Positions 22,768 to 33,500 are shown, counted from the first letter of the stretch. The stretch: 64,000 nt of DNA from Fragum whitleyi (GCA_948146395.1 OX411559.1:26913208-26977207); one strand, 5' to 3'. The notes: generated from the sequence alone by a model not told the origin. A program made the numbers and translations.

Positions 22768-23175
22768 AATCGGTTAGATACCTATATTGAGAGTAATCAA
22801 ATTATTGGACCTGAACAAATAGGCTTTCGTAAAAATTGTCGCACTAGCGATCACATCCTGACCCTGAAAACAATTATTGATAAGGCTTTTAAGCTTTCAA
22901 AAAATATTTATGCTTGCTTCGTTGACCTTAGCAAAGCATTTGGCACGGTTAACAGAAGTGCACTGTTTCACAAAATGTACAAGTACAATATTAAAGGTCC
23001 ATTTCTTAACATTTTGAACGATATGTATGCCTCTTTGTCATGTTGTGTGAAAACACAAAGTGGTCTAGGGGCAAGTTTTGAGACCAAAATTGGGGTAAAA
23101 CAAGGATGTATATTAAGCCCTACATTATTATCCTTATACCTTAATGATTTAGATAGCTTTTTTGATAACATGTGA
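22768..23175 (+). pseudogene. LINE reverse transcriptase, fingers and palm motifs up to GVKQGC
   Basis: The open frame encodes EQIGFRKNCRTSDHILTLK, then ACFVDLSKAFGTVNR (motif A, with the usual AFD changed to AFG) and IGVKQGCILSPTLLSLYLND (motif B region). It ends at a TGA produced by a frameshift near 23165-23175. The 5' end of the ORF, including any endonuclease, is missing. Confidence 0.85.
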
Positions 23176-23971
23176 TCCTGTCACTGTAGATAATACATAT
23201 GTGTCAAGCCTCCTATATGCTGATGATATTGTACTTATTTCTAAAACTGCAACAGGACTTCAGTCAGCTATGAATAAGTTGGGAGATTTTTGTCTCTCAT
23301 GGAATTTATCAGTTAATATTTCTAAAACAAAAGTTATAATATTCAACAAGTCAGGTAGAGTTCTTAAAGGTTTTTCATTCAAATACATGCAAACAGAGGT
23401 TGAGATTGTACAGGAATACAAATATCTAGGTATCATTTTCAGAGCATCCGGTGTTTTCACCCAAGCCATTAAGTACTTGTGCAACAAAGCACTAAAAGCA
23501 ACATTTAGTATTAAAAAAGCTTTGGCAGGAGAAAACATGAATACTGATTTATATTTGAAAGTGTATGAACATTGTGTCAAACCAATACTTCTATATTGTA
23601 GTGAAGTACTGTCTTTAGATTTTATTGTAAATAAAGATAATTTGATTAGTTTTGAACATAGATATGATCTGCTACAACAAGAAAAAATTCAAGTTCGCTT
23701 TTTGAAATCAGTCATGGGTGTAAACAAGTATGCAAGCAATAATGCAGTAAGATCAGAATTTGGAATCTTTCCTTTAGCTGTATACGGTTTGAAATATTCT
23801 TGTGCCTTTTGGACACATCTGATTTCTTTAAATCAGAATTTTCTTGCATACAAATCATATTTAGATAGTTGCTCCCTTCCCAAAGGTTTCGCAAGTAAAT
23901 TCAAATTATTTATGAAGGTTATTGGATTTGAACATGTATGGAACAATCACTTCACATTCTCCAAAAAATAA
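23170..23971 (+). pseudogene. LINE reverse transcriptase, catalytic YADD part
   Basis: After the first frameshift the protein continues SSLLYADDIVLISKTATGLQ (motif C with the catalytic Asp pair), WNLSVNISKTKVIIFNKSG (motif D) and EYKYLGIIF (motif E). It ends at a second frameshift near 23950. Confidence 0.88.
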
Positions 23972-24482
23972 ACTGAAAAATTCAATTTATAACAAACTAA
24001 AAGAATCTTATGTACATTATTGGAAAAAATGTATGTTTGATGATAGCAATAACAAACTTAGAACCTTCAGAACCTTTAAGATAAATTATGAGAAAGAAAT
24101 GTATTTGCGCATAAATGATTTGCCCAGAGAACAAATTACATCATTTGCCAAATTTCGTGTAAGTGCACATAATCTTCAAATTGAAAAGGGTAGGCACCAA
24201 AAGAAACCTTTCATAGACAGAATTTGTCCTCTTTGTAAATCACAAGTTGAAACTGAAGCCCACTTCTTATTACAATGCCAGTCTTTATCAGGTAGCAGGA
24301 AAATATTCTTTGCTGAGGTAGAAGGCATCACACCTTCCTTTAAAATCATGAATGATGATGATAAATTTAGATACATTTTACAAATCAAAGAATATGATGT
24401 GTTGCAAACTTGTATATCTTATGTTCACAAAATGTTTGAAGAAAGAGATAATCTACTCGCCAAAACAGCTGCAAACTCTTGA
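23950..24482 (+). pseudogene. LINE ORF2 C terminus with Cys-rich knuckle
   Basis: The frame continues NKLKESYVHYWKKCMFDDSN, then ICPLCKSQVETEAHFLLQCQ (CxxC..HxxxxC type knuckle common at LINE C termini) and stops at 24482. Confidence 0.8.
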
Positions 24483-25215
24483 GTTTCCTTTTATTTCAGT
24501 GTATTAATTCGGAGACCTTAGTATGAACCATGTATATCCATCTTCTTGGAAAAGAAAACTTGCTTTTTACTAAACTTTGTTGACCCTTATTATGAAAATA
24601 GAGTAGATCTTCTTCGACGCAAATTGTTCATTTTGTCATTGCTTTCTGCTTTAAAAAAAAAGAAGGAAAAGAAAAAAGGGAAATAAAATAAATTAATTAT
24701 TAGATAAATATGAAAATAAAAATTATTATCTGCTGCTTCTTTAGGTCTTTATATGTCTTAGATTTATTTATATATTTTCTTTATTAAAGGTTTTCAGTTT
24801 TATTTTTGTTCATAAACTTATTGAATGCAAACATATTATAATATATGCATTTTTTAGGGTCATCGTTACCTTTATAATTGGTCATAGATACCGTGAAATT
24901 AATTATATATTATATATATTTATAAAATATTATCTTTGGGCAAGTATTATGAGTGTGATTCCTAAGCATAGCAATAACTGCATTCTTCTAGCTCTGATTG
25001 CAATGATTTTGAATTACATTATCATGATTTGACCCTGGCTCTCGATATGTATGCTGATATTTTATATCGGTTCTTTAATCTTAGATTATATACCCATCTG
25101 ATATATACCTTTTGATATGTTCTGTCTTGTGTGTTTATTGTATGTATGTTCTTGGTGACAATCCTATAACTGGATTTTTTAAAACAATAAAGGAATTTGA
25201 ATTTGAATTTGAATT

Positions 25216-26367
25216 TTATATTCTATTAGCCGTAGTATCCATGACCTGGTTACCTATCACTATATCACACATCGGACAACCAGCGTCACATGTGCTACGA
25301 CAATTTCGCACCACACTATTTGTTTTACCGTGCACCAGGGTGTCGCTCAGATTTTTGTCCCGCCTAAATGCCACTATAGGGGGCTCTTTGAAAACTTCCT
25401 TCATTTTTTCAGACTCATACAACACCCTTGTGTGCTTATTTACTATCTTATGGATATCAGGCAGAAGATGTGAGTACGTCAGAACTAACGGTACGCGTGA
25501 ACACTCCTTTTTAGTATCCCTTCTCTTATTTCCAGCCAATATCACCTCTCTGTCAAGTTTGTCAACTCTCCCCAATTGCGCTTCAATACTCTTCCCACTA
25601 TACCCTCTCTGCCTAAGCTTATTCTTGAGAGTTTTTCTTTGTTTTTCATAGTCGGAACTCTTCTCACAAATTCGTTTAAGACGTAGACCAAGACCATAAG
25701 CTAATCCTCTTTTTGTTGACGGTGGTTGACATGAGTTTTGATTGAGATACCATTGTCTGTCTGAAGGCTTCACATAGAGGTCCGTATAAATGTGACCGTT
25801 TTCTATTTTAACTAGTGTATCTAGAAATTCTATCTGCCGATGACTGTACCGTAATACAACCTTGATATTTTGATGTATATTGTTAGCATGGGCGGCGAAG
25901 TTTAAAAGTTCATCCTCCCTCCCAACCCATAGGCCAAAACCATCGTCAATAAATCTTTTATAAAATGAAGGCTGCTGCTTTGTTTTCATTACATGTTCGT
26001 CCCATTTTCTCATATAAGTACACGCGAATTTTTTACTTAGTTTAGAACCGATCGCGACCCCTTCTGTCTGTATGTAGTTGCTATCTCCAAACTGAAATAC
26101 GTTATTTTCAAGGACAGTCTCTATCATTTGAAGGACATATTTCGAACTTATCAATGGTGAAGTTCGTTGGTCAAGAGCTTCCTTACATGCCTCTAAGCCC
26201 TCCTTTTTCGGAACAGATGGATACAATTTGCATACATCGAAGCAAAAAAGTATGCAGTCTTTTGGAATTGGCTCTTGGATTTCCTTGAGTTTATTTATAA
26301 AATCTGTCGTGTCCCTCACAAAGCTAGGAGAAGCCTCTACATATTCATTCAAATTCACACTCAGCAA
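25216..26367 (-). pseudogene. PLE reverse transcriptase palm, thumb and linker
   Basis: It encodes ILFCFDVCKLYPSVPK (motif A), TEGVAIGSKLSKKFACTYM (motif B), YKRFIDDGFGLW (motif C, the IDD form typical of Penelope), IEFLDTLVKIENG, RQWYLNQNS, and a linker with ..CPMCDIVIG. The order and motifs are those of Penelope-like RTs. The frame runs to ..TTANRI, where the LINE interrupts it. A frameshift separates it from the preceding piece near 26360. Confidence 0.92.
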
Positions 26368-26551
26368 CTTCTGCTAACTTTTCAGTGGGGGTGTCTATAC
26401 CACTCACTATTGCACGAAACGGGGCATTCTTTTTATGTAATTTGGGATTACCTTTGAGTTTCCCGGGTGTAACATATTTTGGGATGAGATATGCTTGTAA
26501 GTCCTTTAAAATTGCACCCTCCTTATACATTGCATTGACAACTTTTTTCAC
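26345..26551 (-). pseudogene. PLE reverse transcriptase, fingers segment
   Basis: It encodes AMYKEGAILKDLQAYLIPK then GNPKLHKKNAPFRAIVSGID and TPTEKLAEVAE. PKLHK..PFR.IVS is the PLE RT fingers motif. It is bounded by frameshifts near 26556 and 26360, both at short A or T runs. Confidence 0.85.
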
Positions 26552-26555
26552 CTTT

Positions 26556-27098
26556 TTATGACATTTTTTCTATCATTTTAGCGTCCGTCTTTTCATATGA
26601 CGGACATTGCTCAACTTCTTCCTTGAGTTCAGACAAGTACTTTTCCCTGTCAATTACTACAATGCCCGACCCTTTATCAGCTGGACGAATAACGATATCG
26701 GGATGGTAGAGAAGTTCATAAAAAGCGTCATTCTCAGCCTTTGATATATTGAGCGATCCCTTGTTTTTCAAGTTTTCTACAATGTCAGTCTTTACAAGTT
26801 CAATGTAAAGATCAAGGTGATTATCTCGACCCTTGTTTGGAGTGAAATAGCTTTTCTTAGGCAGATTAAACCTCTCTGAAACACTTTCCTCTCTATCTTT
26901 GTCATCACTTTTATCATGAAAAAATTCTCTCAATCTCATTCTTCTCTCCCACTCGGAAAGGTCGGAGATAAGCTTCAGCTTGTCAACCTTATTTTGTCTG
27001 GGAATGAACTTCAAGCCTTTTTCTAATAGTGAAATCTGAGCGCTACTCAATTCACATTTAGAAATATTTGTAACCGAAATATTAGAGGAGTTGTTTCT
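26556..27098 (-). pseudogene. PLE reverse transcriptase, N-terminal segment
   Basis: It contains LSSAQISLLEKGLKFIPR and IRPADKGSGIVVIDREKYL, both hallmark Penelope blocks ('LLSKGLKFIP', 'ADKGGAVVI'). The open frame begins upstream of the first Met, directly after a frameshift near 27090-27100 that separates it from the repeat and OTU frame. Confidence 0.88.
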
Positions 27099-28359
27099 TT
27101 ACATTTTCTGTTTGAGAGTTTCTGTCATGATTTTTCTTTACGGTCTGTTTTCGTTTAACCTGCCTTTTATTGTTGTTTGACGAAATAGTCGCAAAATTGT
27201 GTGCTCTTCGCAGTCCAAAATGCTCATTTCTCTGGTATTGTGTTTTAAGAGAACCCCGTTTGCGTTTGTCAACCTTCTTCTCCTTCGCAGGAGGGTCTAC
27301 CTGAAACAATGGGTTAAATATTTGTTCTCGTTTTTCATTCCATTTGGATGGAATTTCTGGATTGCCCATTTTTTCATTCCATTTGTATGGAATTTCTGGA
27401 CTACTCATTTGTTCATTCCATTTGCATGGAATTTCAGGGTCGATCACTTGTTCATTCCATTCGCATGGAATATCGTGATTGATCATTTGTCCATTCCATT
27501 CGCATGGAATTTGAGTAATTCCTTGACATGGAAATTTGGGGTCTAAAGATCCAATTCCGGACTTTTTACCAGGGTTCGTGAAGCCGCCGTGGCTATCATG
27601 ATTAGAAGAATCAAACCAATCGATAATACTAGATTTTACCTGATTCGTATTTGATTCCTCTGACTTAAACTCATAAATTAGACTAAAATGAGAATTCTCT
27701 CAAAGTAAACGGATACTCACAGTTGGGTCCCGAACTACACTCTCATTTTCACATGCAAACCTATTCCATTCTTCTAACTTTCTATCAGTTGCTACCAGGA
27801 TACACACACCATACCGGTCCGCCGATGCTTGCACCTCGGCTTCCGTCGCCCATGATGATACACGCCCGTCTGTGCATTTCTGTTGTTTAATATGGTATTC
27901 AAATTCTCCGTCAACCAAGGAAATGTACTTATCGGGATGTTTTTCCTTGTGATTAACTACCTCTTCTCGAACTCTTCCGTGGTAATTCTGAGAACCATAT
28001 AAATACTGGCTTAGGCACCTGAAGTAGCAGTTACCGTCTTTACTGATACTTGTAATTCTAAATGTATTCCCATTAAAACTGCGGTCCTGTTTCTTACTAA
28101 GTACCCGTAATTTCTTCTGCTTAGTGTCTCTAAGTCTCTTTTCTTCCTCCGTACTCCATTTAATTAGACACTCTTTCCATGGAATCGATACTATTGTACA
28201 TTTCCTGCATCGCTCTGTCACAATCTTCCGCTTTACTGTCACAAGCCTCCAACGCAATGTCAAACAATTGCAAAGCCGCATCCTTCTTAACCTTTTCACA
28301 TTTCTCACGTACAGCCTCACTAACATCAAGTTGTATGCTCCACTTGAAATCGAATCCAT
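27082..28359 (-). pseudogene. PLE-encoded OTU-like cysteine protease domain plus 13-residue repeats
   Basis: One frame, broken by a single TGA at 27700-27702. The OTU part reads ISKDGNCYFRCLSQYLYGSQ (catalytic Cys in DGNC), YHGRVREEVVNHKEKHPDKY, WATEAEVQASADRYGVCIL and, after the stop, ENSHFSLIYEF (His in the expected catalytic position). This order and spacing match OTU-family deubiquitinating proteases. It is followed by a hydrophilic region and about five 13-residue repeats (consensus PEIPxKWNEQ) at 27330-27540, then a basic K/R-rich segment that would join the RT. The OTU call rests on motifs, not on a database search. Confidence 0.75.
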
Positions 28360-28462
28360 TTGGGATAATTGATGACTCCAGACATTTCTTCAGAAAATCA
28401 GCATGGCTTCTGTAACGAAGTTTTATACTCGCTACATTCTGTATGTTCCGTAGTTGATCCAT
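28160..28462 (-). pseudogene. PLE N-terminal helical region
   Basis: The frame starts MDQLRNIQNVASIKLRYRSH and continues ADFLKKCLESSIIPNGFDFK.., rich in charged and helical residues. It overlaps the OTU frame, and a one-base shift near 28165-28180 would join them. It is probably the true start of the element's protein, since the 5' side is the direct repeat. Function unknown. Confidence 0.6.
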
Positions 28463-28712
28463 TTTTCCTCTTCAAAGAGTGGAAACAATATAATATCACA
28501 ATTTTTTTCCGAAGGGAATAGAATAAACATTTAATAAAACACTCAGTATTCAATATTTCGGCAAAAATTGCCTTTTTCAAGAAAACGAAAAATATTTTAA
28601 CACTACTACATAATAATTTTAACTGATACAGCCATTTTAAATTTATCTCACAAAGGATATGACGTCAACGTCGTATTTCCACGTTAGGCGACGTTGACGT
28701 TCCCGCGCATAA

Positions 28713-29360
28713 TCAGACGTCAACTAACGTTATGTGGAACTGCGCGTCTTTTACGTTGTAACCCAATGGCTGTACAGTTTGTAGCCTTTTGATCCATGCT
28801 GACTCATGGATTTGGCGCTCTGTCCGGTCTGCGGAGTACATCTTCTTTAAAACCGTAAATCTCACATCAGAGCTTGAATGCTCGCCCATTTTAAAATGGA
28901 GATTTATCGGTTTCTCGCGCTGAAAGCGTACATCTCTCAGATGTTCTTTCAACCTTTCATTCAACTGTCTCTCTGTCTCTCCCACATATACCACCTTATC
29001 ACACCGTACACAACTTATTGCATACACCACGTTCCCATTCCTGCAAGAAGTATGTGATGGCACATCGTATATTCTATTAGCCGTAGTATCCATGACCTGG
29101 TTACCTATCACTATATCACACATCGGACAACCAGCGGCACATGGGCTACGACAATTTCGCACCACACTATTTGTTTTACCGTGCACCAGGGTGTCACTCA
29201 GATTTTTGTCCCGCCTAAATGCCACTATAGGGGGCTCTTTGAAAACTTCCTTCATTTTTTCAGACTCATACAACACCCTTGTGTGCTTATTTACTATCTT
29301 ATGGATATCAGGCAGAAGATGTGAGTACGTCAGAACTAACGGTACGCGTGAACACTCCTT
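28713..29360 (-). pseudogene. Second copy of the PLE linker and GIY-YIG endonuclease (upstream direct repeat)
   Basis: An uninterrupted frame from VLYESEKMKEVFKEPPIVAF through NRIYDVPSHTSCRNGNVVYA to the stop after HITLVDV. It shows the structure that the LINE has broken in the downstream copy. As a truncated upstream repeat it has no RT of its own. The few substitutions relative to the other copy include ETERQ versus ETKRQ. Confidence 0.9.
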
Positions 29361-29639
29361 GAGTCAGCATGGATCAAAAGGCTACAAACTGTACAGCCAT
29401 TGGGTTGCAACGTAAAAGACGCGCAGTTCCACATAACGTTAGTTGACGTCTGATTATGCGCGGGAACGTCAACGTCGCCTGAACGTGGAAAAACGACGTT
29501 GACGTCATATCCTTTGTGGGATGAATTTAAAATGGCTGTATCAGTTAAAATTATTATGTAGTAGTGTTAAAATATTTTTCGTTTTCTTGAAAAAGGCAAT
29601 TTTTGCCGAAATATTGAATACTGAGTGTTTTATTAAATG
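29361..29639 (+). repeat. Inverted 3' tail of the PLE
   Basis: From GAGTCAGCATGGATCAAAAG to TTTTATTAAATG this is the reverse complement of 22211-22497. It gives the whole insertion an inverted terminal segment and ends directly at the right target duplication. The last ~34 bp of the 3' UTR are missing from this copy. Confidence 0.92.
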
Positions 29640-29654
29640 GATATAGATGAACAT

Positions 29655-30095
29655 CATTTGTTTCAGTGTAAGATTGACTTGTCTTGCGTTTTGGTGATTT
29701 ATCGAGAAATAACGGTAGATTATCACTTGATTATCTCACCGCAAAAGCAGTGAAATTGTAAAAAACGTATACCCTGCTTTTGTGCATTTCACCCTACCTG
29801 ACGTCATCTATGCGGTGCGAAATAAGTGACGTCATAATGAACGTTGCATAGCAACCACGTGCAAAATGATGCGCTTTACGAAAATATGTCCTAGAAATTT
29901 CACATTTTGTCTCAATTTTGCAATAAAGAAATAGAATAATCGTTTGTTTTTCGAGTAAGATCGATTGATATTTCATTTCGTGAACAACAAAAGCTATATT
30001 TTCACTCATGGCTCTGTCACTCGTGAAAATATAACTTTTGTTGTTCACTCAATGAAATATAAATCGATCTTACACTGAAACAAACGATTGTCTTC
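29655..30095. repeat. Nested inverted repeats with CRE-like sites
   Basis: The outer ends ATTTGTTTCAGTGTAAGAT and ATCTTACACTGAAACAAACG are complementary. An inner pair of arms of about 67 bp (29939-30006 and 30023-30089) forms a long hairpin around CATGGCTCTGTCAC. Two TGACGTCA-type sites occur near 29799 and 29828. It looks like a MITE cluster rather than a gene. Confidence 0.6.
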
Positions 30096-30531
30096 TACAT
30101 ATTTAATTGATTGAAAAACAAAAGCTTTATTTTCACGAGTGGTGGATCTTTTATGTAAAAATGAGACAAAATGTGAACATTTTATGACAAAATTCTCTAA
30201 GGGTGTCGTTTTTCTCATGACTGATATGTAACGTTCGTGATGAAAACAATTATTGTGCTCCTCTTAGATAACGTCAGATAGGATGAATGAAGGCGGGAAG
30301 TAAGTTTTTTGATAATTTCACTGGTAAGGTAGTGAGTTTATCAAATGCTAATCTACACCATTTCTCGACAATCCACCCAAAAGCATTAAAGAATTTCCGT
30401 TCAGCTTTATTTGTTCTTACAAATTCTATTGCCCAGAAATTACCTTGACCAAAATTGGTGGTGGACGGGTAATGCCCTGAGGATGTCAAAAGACGAGTCA
30501 CGTGTGGATGAGTTTTGTTATTGAGACTCGT
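30096..30531. other. Intergenic segment without recognised features
   Basis: AT-rich. An open frame of 75 codons on the - strand (30274-30501) shows no family motif that I recognise and may be a repeat-derived remnant. Confidence 0.4.
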
Positions 30532-30970
30532 ACAGTTAATTACTTCGTGAAATTGACATTCACCTCAATCAAAACCATTCTAAATCGCTCACACAGCGCT
30601 CCAATTAATCATTCCAAACACTCAATTAAACCATTCAAAAACGCTCAAACCAATTGAAAAATATAGAATCAACAACGTCATTCAAAATAAACTTGGATAG
30701 AGAAGAATCGCGATTTCACTGATATAATTCAATTTGAAAGCGTCTAATTGGTTCTTGAAGAAATAGGAAGTTATCTAAAGAATTTATTTGCATATTTTAT
30801 TAAAGGGAGGTAATCAATGTCGCAAATTTTGTTCATCATGGACAAAATTTGCTATTTCGGATTAACTCCCATTAAACTCACTCAAAACTCGCTCCTCACA
30901 CACATTCATTTTCATTCCTATTTCATTCCAAAATCATTCACCTTGTCAATTTCACGATGCTGTTAACTGT
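30532..30970. mobile_element. MITE, ACAGTTAA family, complete, TA target
   Basis: Starts ACAGTTAATTACTTCGTG and ends CACGATGCTGTTAACTGT; a T and an A immediately outside suggest TA target duplication. Homologous along its length to 8528-8967 and 48967-50388. Confidence 0.85.
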
Positions 30971-31079
30971 ACCTACTTGGTACGAGAAGATGAGCAAAAA
31001 CATTGTCACTGATACAGTAGTCAAAATTAAGCACGTGATAAAATTAACTCGCTCCGATCCAATTCATGTTTAATCACTG

Positions 31080-32100
31080 TGCTCCATTTATTCATTCATA
31101 ACTCTCAAACCATATTTGTCTCTTGTCGCAATGTAAAAGTTACAATCAAAGAAAAAATGTTGACTACTTTCAACTTCACCACATTGTAAAAGTAGGAAGT
31201 CTATTAAATTTCTAGTAAATAAGTCTAAATTCAAAGCGCTACATCTAGTTCGTATTCTAGTATGGATCACTTGGAACTTTCTTTCACAGACGAAATAAAG
31301 TTTATTTGGTATTGGCTTATCCCTATTTAGATAATCTTTAAATGCACTTAAGGATTCCAAGTCTCGAATATCTTGAGGTACATTATTCCATTCGTCAACT
31401 GTGGATGGTACAAATGATTTTTTGTAAAGTGATGTTCTGCAAGGAATACCCTGGAGATCATTACCTCGTCGAAGGTTATAGTGTGATGTATTCCCAATTC
31501 TAAAGGGACAAGTGAAGATAAATAGTCAGGTGTGAGACCTCTTCTCATTTAAAAAAGAACTTATAAGTTTGTGATTTTTTCTCCTAATTCTTAAAGATCC
31601 TGTCTTTTATATTTTGATATGATGATACAATTTTAGTGCAACCACTTAACAATTCTTGCAGATTCATTTTGTATTTTGTCTAAATCAGTTGAAAGATTTT
31701 CAGAAATATCACCCCAAACAATATCGGCGTATTCTAAAAAAGGTTTTATAAATGAAAAAATGTGATTTGGGGTGTGTTTTTATCGAGTATGAGTTTACAG
31801 TCGACATAGCGTTTACCATTTTCCATGACATTTCCGCGGTTATTTTTATGTGTTGATCCCAAGATCCATTATTTGAAATATGGAGGCCCAGATGTTTGTG
31901 AAATTCTACATTGGATATGACTTTGACCTACTTTAAGGGATTTAATTTCACAAGCCATGTATCTGTTTGTAAAAGTGAAGCAGTCTGGACAAGGTCCTCA
32001 ACTATAACAGAGATTTGTATCATCGACGAAAAGGTTAATACTATAGTTAATATCATCAACCATATCATTTGTGTAAATCAAAAATAATAAGGGGTCTAGA
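31080..32100 (-). pseudogene. LINE relic (CR1/Jockey-type RT), multiple frame breaks
   Basis: On the - strand from about 32100: DPLLFLIYTNDMVDDINYSI then NLFVDDTNLC (RT motifs B/C with the F.DDT form usual in CR1/Jockey elements), FLEYADIVWGDISENLST (thumb block), and, at 31088-31548, IHTRIRTRCSALNLDLF with CGEVESSQHFFFDC (C-terminal Cys-His block). Stops and frameshifts are frequent; the 5' part is absent. Confidence 0.8.
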
Positions 32101-32768
32101 ACGCATTAAGAACGTTAACGAGGATATTCTTATTAAAGTTTCATTTATTTTCATTTGGCCCTTTTTCCTGTGAAGCTAGACGGACTTGTCCATTTTTCAA
32201 GGAACCATTCTTGTGACAGTATTATCTTTCTGAGTAAGTTCAAAGTCAATCGAATGGATTGACTAAGGAGCGTTATCAATTCTTGTGATTGTCCAATCAT
32301 TGTGACCAAGTTTGAAGACAATCGGATGAAAACTGGAGTTTAGAGCGTTAACGAGGATTTTCTAATTAATTGTTTTCGTTTATTTTCATTCGGGCTTTTT
32401 TTCTTTTGACCATGACGTGCCCATATTAGAGAGGAACCACCCTTGTGATAGTACATGTACAATCATTCTGAGAAAGTTTGTATCTAATCGGATAAAAGCT
32501 TGACTTCGGGGCGTTAACGAGGTTATAAATTATCTTAAATTTTCATAAGGTTCCTTTTCCAATGACGCTTGGCGGATCAAACTTATTTTCGAAAGGAACG
32601 ATCCTTGAGATGGTCGAATCATTTTGACCAAGTTTGAAGACAGTCGGATAAAAGCTGTGGACTCTAGAGCGTAAAAAAGCAAAAGTTAATAGACGGACGG
32701 CCAGACGCCGGACGGGAAAACCGGAATCACAATGGCTCTTCTGACTTTGGTCAGTAGAGCTAAGAAAT
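32101..32768 (+). mobile_element. Tandem-core repeat fragment ending GAGCTAA
   Basis: Degenerate units of ~200 bp share GCGTTAACGAGG and AACCATTCTTGTGA-type blocks. They are followed by an end region with GACGGACGG, CACAATGGCTCTTCTGAC and CAGTAGAGCTAAGAAA, the same closing motif as other families here. The left end is lost at the LINE relic. Confidence 0.5.
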
Positions 32769-33500
32769 AAACAGGAGGCTTAGAAGGCCCCAAACCGCTC
32801 ACCTGAATTTAAATAGGACAGTGGATGTCAACCAAGTCACAATCTAGTAAAGTTTCGTCCAAGTTGCACAGTGAAAATGGGCCTTGCCCTGCTGAGCCCA
32901 TATTTAAAAAAAGTTTTTCAGAATGTTGCGAGTACATGTATTTACAAAGGGGTCACGATAGGTAAATTCTGGTAAAGATTAATTCATATTGGTTCAGTGA
33001 TTTAGGAGATGTCTTTCATAATTTAATTATAGAGGAAAAGCTCGCCTTACCACACCCATATTATCATAATGTTGAGAACAATTATTGAAGAGGATCACCC
33101 AAGCGTCATTCTGGCAAAGTATTATTGAAATTAGTAGAGTGGTTCAGGAAAACGTCATTCAAAGATTTCTAAAGTGAAAAATGCCTCGCCATTCTACGCC
33201 CATATTTATGAGCAAATCAAAATTTCTTTAAAAATTTGATAAAATAGTCCCCCTTGGAACATTGTGGCAAAGTTATATTGAAAATATTCCTTTTGTTCAA
33301 GAGATAACATTCAAAGTGAAATATGCACATATCTGTCATGTCTTTATTTATGGGGTAATCTTACCTCAAAAAGTTTTCTGGAAAGGGTCACCAGAAGAAC
33401 ATTCGTGTAAAAGTTCATTGATTTTAGTTCTGTGGTAGAAGGGGAGATCTTTTTCCAAGACTTCAGAGTGAAACAATCTGTTTTCGTAAACACAAATGCT
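32769..33500 (+). mobile_element. Tandem-core repeat element with AACAGGAGG end
   Basis: It opens AACAGGAGGCTTAGAAGGCC then CCAAACCGCTCACCTGAATT, closely resembling the family 1 left end (AACAAGAGGGCC..GGCCC..CGCTCACCTGAG). About four units of ~150 bp follow, with CCACACCCATATT-type and TTCTGGCAAAG-type blocks. The right end is not clear; at 33490 it runs into a fragment of the family seen at 63847. Confidence 0.5.

Larger units (their letters stand above)
22766..25219 (+). mobile_element. 5'-truncated LINE nested in the PLE
   Basis: The insertion splits the PLE codons for ..ANRI|YDVP... The unoccupied sequence is preserved in the second PLE repeat at 29062-29076. The LINE starts inside its reverse transcriptase and ends with AATAAAGGAATTTGAATTTG, a short (GAATTT)n tail. 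At most a 3-bp TAT duplication is visible. Between 24483 and 25190 lies an AT-rich 3' UTR. The clade is uncertain; the RT and C-terminal zinc-knuckle style are closest in feel to I/Nimb-type molluscan LINEs. Confidence 0.9.
22179..29639 (-). mobile_element. Penelope-like retroelement with OTU protease domain, C-terminal GIY-YIG, direct repeat and inverted tail
   Basis: The element is flanked by identical 12-bp target duplications (GATATAGATGAA at 22167-22178 and 29640-29651). Read on the - strand, it begins with an inverted 279-bp piece of its own 3' end (29361-29639). A truncated upstream copy follows (28486-29360), which repeats the 3' part of the element. Then come an N-terminal region, the OTU domain, 13-residue repeats, reverse transcriptase and GIY-YIG, ending in a 3' UTR at 22179. 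The two direct repeats (22179-22765 plus 25220-25509, and 28486-29360) are ~877 and 875 bp and nearly identical, the 'pseudo-LTR' layout known for Penelope elements. Several frameshifts, a nonsense codon and a nested LINE make this copy inactive. Confidence 0.88.

Noticed and set aside
22768..24482. Intact LINE reverse transcriptase gene
   Set aside because: Two frameshifts and a missing 5' end show that it is a dead, truncated copy.
29092..29415. Plus-strand 107-codon frame across the PLE repeat junction
   Set aside because: It is antisense to the PLE linker and crosses the breakpoint of the inverted tail, so it is a by-product.
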